Shown in pieces: positions 25,393-34,706 of a stretch of DNA of 64,000 nucleotides. Within the stretch, counting starts at the first letter, position 1. Each line of letters opens with the position of its first letter. A program made the translations under genes and the position numbers. The notes beneath the pieces were generated by a model. It worked only from the letters and a program-made list of their open reading frames with translations. It was not told the DNA's origin and made no database searches. This DNA comes from Saccharopolyspora shandongensis. GTDB lineage: Bacteria; Actinomycetota; Actinomycetes; Mycobacteriales; Pseudonocardiaceae. The stretch lies in assembly GCF_900106995.1 (NCBI RefSeq), contig NZ_FNOK01000030.1, positions 1 through 64,000 on the forward strand, in the 5' to 3' direction.

Positions 25393-28300
25393 ATGACGAC
25401 CGTGACGGTCAAACGTCCCCCCAGGGCCACCGGGCCCGAGATGCCGCAGGGGCAGATCGAGCTGCAGGAGCCCCCGGTGCTCGCCGAGCCCGCGACCCGG
25501 GACTTCGCATCGATGCTGGGGTTCCTGCCGATGGGCATCGGCTCGCTGGTGACGGTCCTGGCGTTCTCGGGCGCCGGCGGCAGTTCGCCGTTCACCTACG
25601 TCATCGGCGGCGGCATGGGCGTCGCCATGATCAGCATGGGGCTCGGCCAGCTCGGCAGGGCCGCCGGCGAGCGCAAGCGCAAGATGGCCGCCGAGCGCCG
25701 CGACTACCTCCGCTACATCGGGCAGCTGCGCACCCGCACCCGCACCACTGCCGACGAGCAGCGGGCGGCGGTGCTCTGGAACAACCCCGAGCCGGGGTGG
25801 CTCTGGTACGTCGCGGGCGGCTCCCGGCTGTGGGAGCGCCGGGCGGGCCACGACGACTTCGGCCGCGTGCGCATCGGTCTCGGCGCCCAGCAGGCCGCGC
25901 TGGAACTGCTCCCGCCGACCACCAAGCCGATCGAGGACCTCGAACCGCTCGCGGCGATCTCGCTGCGCCGGTTCAGCGAGACCTACCGCACGGTGTCGGG
26001 CATCCCGGTCGCGGTCGGGCTGCGCAGCTTCACCAGCGTCGAGTTCGCGGGCGACGTCGACGGCGCGCTGGGGCTGGCGCGCGCCGCGATCGCGCAGCTC
26101 GTGACCTTCCACGCCCCGGACGAGTTGCGCATCGCGGTGCTCACCGCCGAGGACTGCCGGTCCGAATGGGACTGGGTCAAGTGGCTGCCGCACAACACGC
26201 ACCACTCGGCGCGGGACGACGCGGGCCCGGTCCGGATGCTCGCGTGCGACCACGACGAGCTGATGGACCTGCTCGGCAAGGACGTCACCGACCGCGGCCC
26301 GCACGACAAGGCCACCGCGCCCAGCAACGCCGAGCCGTTCGTCGTGGTCATCGCCCACCTGGCGACCATCCCCGAGTCCTCGCGCCTGCTCGACGTGGGA
26401 CTGCGCAACGTGGTCCTGCTGGACATCACCGGCATGCTGCCCGGTGGCGCCAAGGTGCTCCGCCTGACCGCGACCGAGGACGGGGTCGAGTTCCCCTCCG
26501 GGGACGGGACCGGTGTCGCCTCGCGCGACGAGTTGAGCCTGGTCGAGGCGGAGGTGCTGGCCCGGCGGCTCGCTCCCAAGCGGACCAGCGGCACCGTGGA
26601 ACTGGTCGAGCGGCCGCTGGAATCCGACTTCGAGCTGACCACCCTGCTCGGGATCCGCGACGTGAACACCTTCGACGTCCAGCAGCTGTGGCGGCCCCGC
26701 AATGCCCAGCGGGCCCGCATGTCGGTGCCGATCGGCGTCACCGAGGAAGGCGAGGTCGTCGAGCTCGACCTCAAGGAGTCGGCGCAGGGCGGGATGGGCC
26801 CGCACGGCATGCTCATCGGCGCCACCGGTTCCGGCAAGAGCGAGCTGCTGCGGACCCTCGTGCTGGGCCTGGCCGCCACGCATTCGTCGGAGATCCTGAA
26901 CTTCGTCCTGGTCGACTTCAAGGGCGGCGCGACGTTCCTCGGCATGGACCGGCTGCCGCACACCTCCGCGGTGATCACCAACCTGGCGGACGAGCTGCCG
27001 CTGGTCGACCGCATGCAGGACTCCCTCAACGGCGAGATGATCCGCCGCCAGGAACTTCTGCGGGAAAGCGGCTACCCGTCGCTGTTCGAGTACGAGAAGG
27101 CCAGGGCCGCGGGGGAGGCGCTCGCGCCGTTCCCGACGCTGTTCCTGGTCGTGGACGAGTTCTCCGAGCTGCTGGCGAGCAAGCCGGAGTTCATGGACCT
27201 GTTCGTCTCCGTCGGCCGGCTGGGGCGCAGCCTCGGCGTGCACCTGCTGCTCGCCTCCCAACGCCTCGACGAGGGCCGCATCCACCGGGTCGAGGGCCAC
27301 CTGTCGTACCGGGTCGCACTGCGCACGTTCTCCTCGATGGAGTCGCGCAACGTCATCGGCGTGGCGAACGCCTACGAGCTGCCCACCGAGCCGGGCAACG
27401 GCTTCCTCAAGATCGACACGACGAACCTGGTCCGGTTCAAGGGCGCCTACGTGTCCGGCCCGGCGCCGCTGCCGAAGGTGGACGCGGCCGCCGGCGAATT
27501 CGAGAAGGCGGTCCAGGAAGTCGTCCCCTTCGTCACGCACGCGCGCCCGGTCCGCCAGCTCACCCCGGTGGACGACGTGGCGGAGGTCGTCGAGACCGAC
27601 GCGCAGTCGAGCTCGATCAGCCTCGCCGAGGCGTTCATCGGCAGGCTGGCGGGCGCCGGGCCCGCCGCGCGCCAGGTGTGGCTGCCGCCGCTGGCGGAGT
27701 CGCCGAGCCTGGATTCCCTGCTGCCCAGCGTGCTGCCCGGCCAGTTCCGCGGCATGAACGTCGAGGATCCGGCCATGCAGGGCAGGCTGCGCGCCCCGAT
27801 CGGCCTGATCGACCGGCCCTACGAGCAGGTGCGCGAGCTGCTGGTCGCGAACCTCTCCGCCGCCGACGGCCACGTCGCCGTCGTGGGCGCGCCGCAGTCC
27901 GGGAAGTCGACGCTGCTGCGGACCTTGGTGCTCTCCCTGGCGATGACCCACACGCCGTGGGAGGTGCAGTTCTACGGCCTCGACTTCGGGGGCGGCGGCA
28001 TCATGTCGATCGCGGGGCTGCCGCACGTCGGATCCATCGCGACCCGCATGGAGCACGACCGCGTGGTCCGCACCATCGCGGAGCTGCTGCAGCTGATGGA
28101 GCACCGCGAGTCCGTGTTCGCCGCCCGCGGGCTGGAATCCATGGCGGCGTACCGGAACCTGCGGCGCACCGGGGAGATCACCGATCCGTATGGCGACGTC
28201 TTCCTGATCGTCGACGGCTGGTACACCATCCGCCAGGACTTCGGCGAGCTCGAGGCGCGCATCAACGAGCTGGCGGCGCGGGGCCTGTCCTTCGGCATCC

Positions 28301-29370
28301 ACGTGGTGGTGGGCGCCGCCCGCTGGTCGGAGATCCGGCCGGCGCTGCGCGACGTCATCGGCAGCAAGTTCGAGCTGCGGCTGGGCGACCCGATGGAGTC
28401 CGAGATCGGCTCGCGCAAGGCGCAGACCGTGCCCGCTCAGCCCGGCCGCGGCCTCACCCTCAGCGGGATGCACTTCCTGGCCGCCCTGCCGCGGATGGAC
28501 GGCAGCTCCGCCACGGACGACCTGGCATCCGCGACGAAGGCGCTGGCGGAGGAGGCCGCGACCTTCTGGCCGGGGCGCCCGGCGCCGCCCGTGCGGATGC
28601 TGCCCGCCGTAGTGCCGCTCGGTGAACTGCCCCGGCCGGAGCGCGACGTCCGGATCTGCATCGGCCTCGACGAACAACGGCTGCAGCCGGTCTGGCACGA
28701 CTTCGAGCAGACGCCGCACCTGCTGGTGTTCGGGGACAGCGAGACGGGCAAGACCAACGCGCTCCGCGTGGTCCTGCAGTCGATCATGGCGCGCTACCGG
28801 CCGGACCAGGCGAAGATCCTGCTCGGCGACCCCAACCGGCAGCTCGACACGGCGGTGCCCGAGGCGTACCGGGTCGGCTACGCCATCACCGGCGACACGC
28901 TGAAGGACCTCACCGCGAAGGCCGCCATCTCGATGTCCCGCCGGGTGCCGGGCGAGGACATCGGCCTGGACCGGCTGCGCCGGCGCGACTGGTGGGAGGG
29001 GCCGCAGTTCTTCCTCGTCGTCGACGACTACGAGCTCTTCGGGCTGGGGATGGGGCAGTCGCCGCTGGACGCGCTGCTGCCGATGCTGGCCCAGGGCGTC
29101 CACATCGGACTCCACCTGATCGTCGCGCGCAGCACCTCCGGCGCGATGCGGGCGCTCAGCGACCCGGTGATCCGGCGGATGTGGGAACTCGGGACGCCCG
29201 GCGTCGTCTTCTCCTACCCCAAGGAGGAAGGCAAGTTCCTCGGCGAGGCGGTGCCGCGGAAGCTGGTCGCCGGCCGAGCGCAGCTGGTCACCCGCAAGGG
29301 CGTCCGCCTGGTCCAGATGGCGCACGCATCCGCGCCGGTCGCGTCGCAGCCCGGTGGCGCGACGCGGTGA
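25393..29370 (+). CDS. eccC: Type VII secretion ATPase EccC (FtsK/SpoIIIE family)
   Basis: Encodes 1,325 residues, full length for a fused EccCa/EccCb. Two membrane segments lie near residues 45-85 (LGFLPMGIGSLVTVLAF, then TYVIGGGMGVAMISMGL). Three FtsK-like ATPase domains follow with Walker A motifs GATGSGKSE (476), GAPQSGKST (832) and GDSETGKT (1114), and Walker B segments FVLVDFKGGATF, VQFYGLDFGGGG and AKILLGDPNRQ. Domain 1 has the best preserved motifs, as expected since it drives export; domains 2 and 3 bind substrates in known systems. It is the motor of the ESX membrane complex. The ATG has GGAG 8 nt upstream, and eccD follows after 37 nt. Confidence 0.97.
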   Translation: MTTVTVKRPPRATGPEMPQGQIELQEPPVLAEPATRDFASMLGFLPMGIGSLVTVLAFSGAGGSSPFTYVIGGGMGVAMISMGLGQLGRAAGERKRKMAAERRDYLRYIGQLRTRTRTTADEQRAAVLWNNPEPGWLWYVAGGSRLWERRAGHDDFGRVRIGLGAQQAALELLPPTTKPIEDLEPLAAISLRRFSETYRTVSGIPVAVGLRSFTSVEFAGDVDGALGLARAAIAQLVTFHAPDELRIAVLTAEDCRSEWDWVKWLPHNTHHSARDDAGPVRMLACDHDELMDLLGKDVTDRGPHDKATAPSNAEPFVVVIAHLATIPESSRLLDVGLRNVVLLDITGMLPGGAKVLRLTATEDGVEFPSGDGTGVASRDELSLVEAEVLARRLAPKRTSGTVELVERPLESDFELTTLLGIRDVNTFDVQQLWRPRNAQRARMSVPIGVTEEGEVVELDLKESAQGGMGPHGMLIGATGSGKSELLRTLVLGLAATHSSEILNFVLVDFKGGATFLGMDRLPHTSAVITNLADELPLVDRMQDSLNGEMIRRQELLRESGYPSLFEYEKARAAGEALAPFPTLFLVVDEFSELLASKPEFMDLFVSVGRLGRSLGVHLLLASQRLDEGRIHRVEGHLSYRVALRTFSSMESRNVIGVANAYELPTEPGNGFLKIDTTNLVRFKGAYVSGPAPLPKVDAAAGEFEKAVQEVVPFVTHARPVRQLTPVDDVAEVVETDAQSSSISLAEAFIGRLAGAGPAARQVWLPPLAESPSLDSLLPSVLPGQFRGMNVEDPAMQGRLRAPIGLIDRPYEQVRELLVANLSAADGHVAVVGAPQSGKSTLLRTLVLSLAMTHTPWEVQFYGLDFGGGGIMSIAGLPHVGSIATRMEHDRVVRTIAELLQLMEHRESVFAARGLESMAAYRNLRRTGEITDPYGDVFLIVDGWYTIRQDFGELEARINELAARGLSFGIHVVVGAARWSEIRPALRDVIGSKFELRLGDPMESEIGSRKAQTVPAQPGRGLTLSGMHFLAALPRMDGSSATDDLASATKALAEEAATFWPGRPAPPVRMLPAVVPLGELPRPERDVRICIGLDEQRLQPVWHDFEQTPHLLVFGDSETGKTNALRVVLQSIMARYRPDQAKILLGDPNRQLDTAVPEAYRVGYAITGDTLKDLTAKAAISMSRRVPGEDIGLDRLRRRDWWEGPQFFLVVDDYELFGLGMGQSPLDALLPMLAQGVHIGLHLIVARSTSGAMRALSDPVIRRMWELGTPGVVFSYPKEEGKFLGEAVPRKLVAGRAQLVTRKGVRLVQMAHASAPVASQPGGATR

Positions 29371-29407
29371 TCGAGACGAACAACAGCAATAGCAAGAGGA
29401 AACCGTT

Positions 29408-30823
29408 ATGACCAGTGCGCAGACGGAGCTCTGCCGCATCACCGTGTTCGGCCCGGCGGGCCGGGCCGATCTCGCCGTCCCCGTCTCGGTCCCGGTGGCA
29501 GGACTCCTGCCGGTGCTGCTGGAGCACACGACGGCCGCGAGCGACCACGTCGTCTCCGGCGTCGAGGTGACCGGAGAGCGCTCCTGGGTGCTGCAGCGGC
29601 TCGGCGAGCCGCCGTTCGACCCCGAGGGAACCGCGGATAGCCTGGAATGGCTGGAGGGCGAGACGTTCTACCTCCGGCCCGCGGTCAACCGGTTGCCGGA
29701 GCTGGCGTTCGACGACGTCGCCGACGGGATGGCCACGGCGGTCGGCAGGCAGCGGGACCGCTGGCGCCCCGAGTTCAGCCGCTGGGCGTTCCTGGTCCTG
29801 GGCGTCGGCACGATCGCCCTGATGGCCGCGCTGGCCGTCGTGGCGGAATCCTCCGCGACATCCGCGATCACGTCGTCGGTGCTCGGCGTGTTGCTGGCGG
29901 GCGCCGCCGTGCCGATCTCGCGCAAGACTGCGGACCAGGCACTGGCGTTGGTGCTCGCGGTGCCGGGCCTGGTGCTGATCGGCTTCGCCGGAGCCATCGT
30001 TCCCGGCGGGGTCACCGCGGCGCTGGAGCTGCGCCCCGGTTCGGTCGCGGTGGGCGGCCTGGCCGCGGCCGTCGCGTCGGCCGCGCTCCTCGGCGCCGGC
30101 CGGCTCTGGTCGCCCGCGCTGCCGCTGGTGCCGATCGGGGTTCTGCTGGCCGGGGGATGCACCGCGTTCCTCACCATGCAGCTCCACCTCGGCCTGGCGA
30201 TGGCGTCGGCGAGTACCGCGGGCGTCTGCTCGACGATCGCCCTGATCCTGCTGATCGGCGTGCCGCGGCTGGTGATCCGGATGGCGCGGCTGCGCGGCCC
30301 GCAGCTGCCGCGCACGGCCGGGGAGCTCCAGGACGACGTCGATCCGCTCGACGCGGAGCTGGTCGTCGAACGCACCAAGAACGCCGATCGCTACCTGACG
30401 GTGTTCACGGTCACCGCGGCGATGGTCTTCACCTTCGGCTACCCGGCGTTGTTCGGCGCGCCGGGCTGGGCGCCGACGACGCTCGGGTTGCTGGTCGCCA
30501 CCTCCTCGCTGGTGCGGTGCGCCGGATTCCCGAGCGCCTGGCAGCGGATCGCGCTCGTCACGGCCGGCGCTCTCGGCTGGGCCCAGTTCTTCCTGACCTA
30601 CGGCGGATCGCTGTCGTTGGGCTGGCGCATCGTCGCGCTCTCCGCGCTGGCGGTCACCCTGATCGCGCTGATCTTCGCCGTGCTGCGGCCGCCGACCAGG
30701 CGGCTCGTGCCGGTTTGGGTGCAACGTGCGCAGTGGACGGAGTCGATCGTCGCCGCAGCCACCATCCCGGTGCTGCTGCAGATCCTCGGCGTCTTCGCGT
30801 GGGCGCGCGGATTGGCCGGGTGA
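29408..30823 (+). CDS. eccD: Type VII secretion membrane channel subunit EccD
   Basis: Encodes 471 residues. The N-terminal ubiquitin-like cytosolic domain (about 5-95, CRITVFGPAGRADLAVPVSV) is followed by roughly eleven hydrophobic segments between 125 and 470. This is the standard EccD layout, whose dimer lines the inner-membrane pore region. AGAGGA precedes the ATG. The stop is 7 nt before the eccB start, indicating coupled translation. Confidence 0.95.
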   Translation: MTSAQTELCRITVFGPAGRADLAVPVSVPVAGLLPVLLEHTTAASDHVVSGVEVTGERSWVLQRLGEPPFDPEGTADSLEWLEGETFYLRPAVNRLPELAFDDVADGMATAVGRQRDRWRPEFSRWAFLVLGVGTIALMAALAVVAESSATSAITSSVLGVLLAGAAVPISRKTADQALALVLAVPGLVLIGFAGAIVPGGVTAALELRPGSVAVGGLAAAVASAALLGAGRLWSPALPLVPIGVLLAGGCTAFLTMQLHLGLAMASASTAGVCSTIALILLIGVPRLVIRMARLRGPQLPRTAGELQDDVDPLDAELVVERTKNADRYLTVFTVTAAMVFTFGYPALFGAPGWAPTTLGLLVATSSLVRCAGFPSAWQRIALVTAGALGWAQFFLTYGGSLSLGWRIVALSALAVTLIALIFAVLRPPTRRLVPVWVQRAQWTESIVAAATIPVLLQILGVFAWARGLAG

Positions 30824-30830
30824 GCAGTCG

Positions 30831-32168
30831 ATGCAGACGCAGAAGGACCACGTCCACGCCTACCAGTTCCTGATGCAGCGGATGACGACGGCGCTGCTGG
30901 TCGGCGATCCGAGCAACGCGGAACTGCCGACCCGGCGAGGCCGGACGGGGTTGATCGCCGGCGCCTTGATCGCGCTGCTGATGGTGATCGGTTTCGGCGT
31001 CTACGGGCTGATCGTGCCCGGCGGCAACACCGCGTGGCAGCAGAAGGGCGCCATCCTCGTCGAGCGGGAGTCCGGTTCCCGGTACGTCTTCCTCGGCGGC
31101 AGGCTGCTGCCGACGCCGAACCAGGCGTCGGCGATGCTGGTGCAGGGCCCCGGCTCGAAGATCACGTTGATCTCCCGCAGCTCGCTCGCCGAGCTGCCGC
31201 GCGGGCCCCAGGTGGGCATCGCGGGAGCCCCGGACACCGTGCCGAGGCCGGACGAGCTGATGCCCGGTCCGTGGCTGCTCTGCCCCAGCGCCGCCCCCGG
31301 CATGAGCGTGAACTTCGACTCCGCCGTGCCGAACGGCGCCGTGCCCGACGACTTCTACGCGCCGGTGCGGACGACCGACGGCAAGACCTTCCTGATCTGG
31401 CGAGGCGTCAAGCACCGGGTGTCCGATGTGGACTCCCTGGTGGTGCTCGGGCTCGGCTCGACGCTGCCGCTGACCGTGCCGGAGGTGTGGCTAGGCCTGG
31501 TCCCGGAGGGTCCAGCGCTCGTCGCGGCGGAGATCCCCGGGTCAGGCGGGCCGGGCCCGAAGGTGGCCGGGAGTCCACATCGGATCGGCGACCTGTTCGT
31601 CCACCAGCCCGGCAACGGGATCGAGCAGCACTACGTGCTGGTGAACGGCGGCTTGGTGCCGTTGTCCGCCACCGAGTTCGCCCTGCTGGAGGCTAAGTCG
31701 GGGAAGGCTCCGGTGACGATCGATGCCCAGTCGGTGCTGGCGGCGCCGTTCGCGCCCGACGACTCGATGCTGACCCGCCTCCCGGACCTCGCCGGGAAGC
31801 GGCCGCTGTCCGCGACCGAGGGGCAGGTGTGCCTCAAGCGGACCGGCCGCGGCGCGGAGATCACCACGTCGGTGGTCGCGGTGCCCGGCGCCGAGAAGTG
31901 GCCACCGGTCGCCGCGGCGGGGGCTCTGCTGCCGCCGAGCCACGGCGTGCTGGTGGCCGAGCTACCCGTGCCCAACGGGCAGGACGAGCCGACCAGGTAC
32001 CTGATCAGCGACCGCGGCAAGCGGTTCCTGATCCCCGACAACGACTCTCTCCAGGCGCTCGGCCTGGGTGGTGTGCAGCCGGTACCGATGCGCACCGAGG
32101 TGCTGTCCACGATCCCGACGGGGCCGGTGCTGAGCCGCGCCGCTGTGGTCGTAGAGCAGGGAGGATGA
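30831..32168 (+). CDS. eccB: Type VII secretion core protein EccB
   Basis: Encodes 445 residues. The beginning, QTQKDHVHAYQFLMQRMTTA with ALLVGDP, is the hallmark of EccB, followed by one transmembrane helix (about 44-64, LIAGALIALLMVIGFGVYGL). A large extracytoplasmic part carries the YVFLGGRLLPTPN and PGPWLLCPS repeats of the R1-R4 region. The family's disulfide cysteines are present (LLCPS and QVCLKR). ATG 30831 begins the conserved motif; earlier in-frame codons overlap eccD. The last codons overlap the next gene as ATGA (32165-32168). Confidence 0.96.
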   Translation: MQTQKDHVHAYQFLMQRMTTALLVGDPSNAELPTRRGRTGLIAGALIALLMVIGFGVYGLIVPGGNTAWQQKGAILVERESGSRYVFLGGRLLPTPNQASAMLVQGPGSKITLISRSSLAELPRGPQVGIAGAPDTVPRPDELMPGPWLLCPSAAPGMSVNFDSAVPNGAVPDDFYAPVRTTDGKTFLIWRGVKHRVSDVDSLVVLGLGSTLPLTVPEVWLGLVPEGPALVAAEIPGSGGPGPKVAGSPHRIGDLFVHQPGNGIEQHYVLVNGGLVPLSATEFALLEAKSGKAPVTIDAQSVLAAPFAPDDSMLTRLPDLAGKRPLSATEGQVCLKRTGRGAEITTSVVAVPGAEKWPPVAAAGALLPPSHGVLVAELPVPNGQDEPTRYLISDRGKRFLIPDNDSLQALGLGGVQPVPMRTEVLSTIPTGPVLSRAAVVVEQGG

Positions 32169-34702
32169 CGGCGATGGCGATCGCGACCCTGGGCAGGCCG
32201 GCCGGCGACGGCGCGGGCCTGGTCAGGCACACCATCGGGAACGCCCTGGTGGTCTACCCGGCGGGCAACATGACGAAGGCGGCGCGCAACCTCGCGATGA
32301 CCGTGGCCCCGGACACCGAGAACGACCTCGTCGTGATCGACCTGCCCGCCAGCTCCCCGATCTCGATGTGGGAGTCGGTCGCGCGGGCGTTGCCCAGGAG
32401 CAGGCGCGGAGTGCGCCTGGTGATCGGCGCGCGGTCGCGCGAGACCACGGCCCTGGCCGGGCACTGGCTGGCGGAGCGGCTCAAGCGCACCGTGCTCGTT
32501 CCCGACGGCCTGGTCGTCCAGGGCGCGGGCGGTTCGCTGTTCGTGCATTCCGGGCAGGGCAGCGGGTGGGTGCGGTGCAGCCCCGGCCGCCCGCCGAAGT
32601 GGGAGGCGAAGCGCTTCCCCCGGCCCGCGTGGGACGGGGCCGTGGTCCCCGAGAACTTCCCGACCAGCGCGCGCGGTCTTGCCGAGCAGCTGCCGGGCGG
32701 CGTGTGGATCCGGCCCATCGGCGACGACCCGCAGCTGCGGGCGAACCGGGCCCGGCTGATCGAGACCATGCCGTGCCAGCCCGAGTACCTCACCGTGGTC
32801 CTCGGCAGCCCCGGTGGGGTGCCGCTCGGCCAGGACGACATCGCGCTGGTCTGGCGGGTGCTGCCGGAGAGCGTGCGGCGGCGGGTGCGCTTCGTCCAGT
32901 ACGGGCCGATGTCGGTGCCGCGAGGCGTGCTGGGGCAGGTCATCGCCGACGCCGCCGGCCAGGAGGTCGTGTTCTACGCGGGCATGCCGGTCGGCCCCGC
33001 CGTCGCCCCCGAGATCTTCACCGTGCGCACGGACGGCAGCCCCGGCTGGCACACCTACGCCCGCGAGCTGGCCTACCGGCCGCGCGCGGCGGCGGACGCG
33101 CCGGTCGGGGCACCGACCGTGCTGAGCCACCGCGTGCCCGTCCTCGGCGGCCGGGAGGTTTCGCCCGGCGTCTACTGGCTTTCGGTCGACGCCGTGGTGG
33201 AGGTCGTCCAGGCCGGGCTGCTCGTCCGCCCGCCAGCCGAGACGGCCGGTCTCGACGCGATCCGGTCGATCCCGGCGGTCCCGGACGCCCATGTCCTGAT
33301 GTTCGACGCGGAGTCCCAGGACGACCTGTCCCGCATGGAGTACCTCGCGGGCGAACTCGCGCAGCGGCTCAGCAACTCGGTGCGCCACCTGAGCCAGGTG
33401 ATCGGCGCTCGGTCGTTGCTCGCCGAGACCCAGGTCAGACCGGCCCTCCCGCGGGCGGCGTCCGGTGTCGCGGACACCAAGCCGTCCAGCGAGCGCTTCG
33501 CGGAGGCGGCGACCGAGAAGATGCCGGTGCCGGTTGAGCCGGCGCCCGCGGCCGCCGAGATGACGGCGGTGATCCGCCCGGTGGCGGGCCCGGCGGTGCG
33601 GCCGTCGGCGGAGGAGTCGCCGTCGCACCAACAGGACGTCCGGCTGGCCGCGGAACCGGTCGTCGTCACCGGGCCCGCAGTGCCGGATTCGCTTGCGCCG
33701 GTGGAACTTCCGGCGCCATCAGCCCTTCCGGCCGACGAGTCTGCTTCTCCCGCCGAAGCGCCGGCTCCGGTCGACGCGCCGCTGCCGACCTTCGCGTCCG
33801 CTCCTGCGGCGCCGAACGAGCCGCTGCCAGCCGCCGACACCGCCGAACCGGCGGAAGAGCCCGTGGCCGCACAAGAGGTTCCCGAGCCGCTGCCGGCCGT
33901 CGCGCGGCTGCAGCCCGTGCCGACGCCCGATGCGACCGGCTCGTTGCCCGAGCGCGGTATCGAGGACGAACGCGCGTGGCTGCGCCGCACGCTGAACGCC
34001 GAGTTCGGCACGATGTCGAACTCCGTCGCTCGCGTCCTGTCCGAGCACCCGGGCTTCCAGGGAGCCCTGACGCGATCCTCGGCCGACGTGCTCACCGACG
34101 CGGTCGCCGTGCAGCTCTACCTGACCGCCCGCGGCAAGGCCGTCGACGACGCGCTGCGCACCGCGGAGGTCGGCCCGCACGTCCCGCTGGCCCGCTGCGT
34201 CGTGTCCGGGCTGAGCAGGCTGCCCACGCATCGCGGCCCCGCCGTGTTCACCGCGACACCCACGCCCGGCCAGTGGGAGCTCTTCCGCAGCCACAAGCTG
34301 GTCACGGAATGGGGATTCCTGCACGCGCTGACCGAACCACCCGCAGGCGGCGAGGACACCGCGGACGTTCTGGTGTGGTCGATGACCGGTCGGCGCACGC
34401 GGCTGCTGGAAACCGACGGCGGCGTCGCCGAGCGCGTGCTGTTCGTGCCCGGCAGCAGTTTCAAGGTGCTGGAGCTGGCCGAGCCCGAGCAGGACGGCGC
34501 CCGGGGCCGGATCCTGCTGCGGGAGCTGGCCGCGGCCGAGATCGACGCCGACGGCCGGGTGGATCCGAACCGGATCTCGCTCGACGAGCTCGCGCTGAAC
34601 TCCCTGCGCAGGCAGCTGGAGCAGTGGGCGGGCGGCGGATCGCAGGTCCAGGTCGACGCCGCCGCGGCGGATCGCTTCGGCGCACTGCCCGGCCTGGCGT
34701 GA
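32165..34702 (+). CDS. ESX-operon protein with a degenerate ADP-ribosyltransferase-like C-terminus
   Basis: Encodes 845 residues, with no membrane segments. Residues 1-430 alternate strands and helices (LVVIDLPASSPISMWESVAR, then VRLVIGARS, and later RVRFVQYGPMS with VVFYAGMPVG), suggesting two related alpha/beta halves. Residues 430-610 are Ala/Pro/Glu-rich linker. The C-terminal 235 residues follow the ART order: THRGPAVFTA (R motif), ADVLVWSMTGRRTRLLE, then AERVLFVPGSSFKVLEL where ART toxins show ExEVLF-PG-F-V. The catalytic Glu position appears as Arg, so enzymatic activity is doubtful. It takes the place where EccE might be expected but does not resemble it. GGGAGG precedes the start, which overlaps eccB by 4 nt. 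Confidence 0.65.
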   Translation: MTAMAIATLGRPAGDGAGLVRHTIGNALVVYPAGNMTKAARNLAMTVAPDTENDLVVIDLPASSPISMWESVARALPRSRRGVRLVIGARSRETTALAGHWLAERLKRTVLVPDGLVVQGAGGSLFVHSGQGSGWVRCSPGRPPKWEAKRFPRPAWDGAVVPENFPTSARGLAEQLPGGVWIRPIGDDPQLRANRARLIETMPCQPEYLTVVLGSPGGVPLGQDDIALVWRVLPESVRRRVRFVQYGPMSVPRGVLGQVIADAAGQEVVFYAGMPVGPAVAPEIFTVRTDGSPGWHTYARELAYRPRAAADAPVGAPTVLSHRVPVLGGREVSPGVYWLSVDAVVEVVQAGLLVRPPAETAGLDAIRSIPAVPDAHVLMFDAESQDDLSRMEYLAGELAQRLSNSVRHLSQVIGARSLLAETQVRPALPRAASGVADTKPSSERFAEAATEKMPVPVEPAPAAAEMTAVIRPVAGPAVRPSAEESPSHQQDVRLAAEPVVVTGPAVPDSLAPVELPAPSALPADESASPAEAPAPVDAPLPTFASAPAAPNEPLPAADTAEPAEEPVAAQEVPEPLPAVARLQPVPTPDATGSLPERGIEDERAWLRRTLNAEFGTMSNSVARVLSEHPGFQGALTRSSADVLTDAVAVQLYLTARGKAVDDALRTAEVGPHVPLARCVVSGLSRLPTHRGPAVFTATPTPGQWELFRSHKLVTEWGFLHALTEPPAGGEDTADVLVWSMTGRRTRLLETDGGVAERVLFVPGSSFKVLELAEPEQDGARGRILLRELAAAEIDADGRVDPNRISLDELALNSLRRQLEQWAGGGSQVQVDAAAADRFGALPGLA

Positions 34703-34706
34703 GGGG

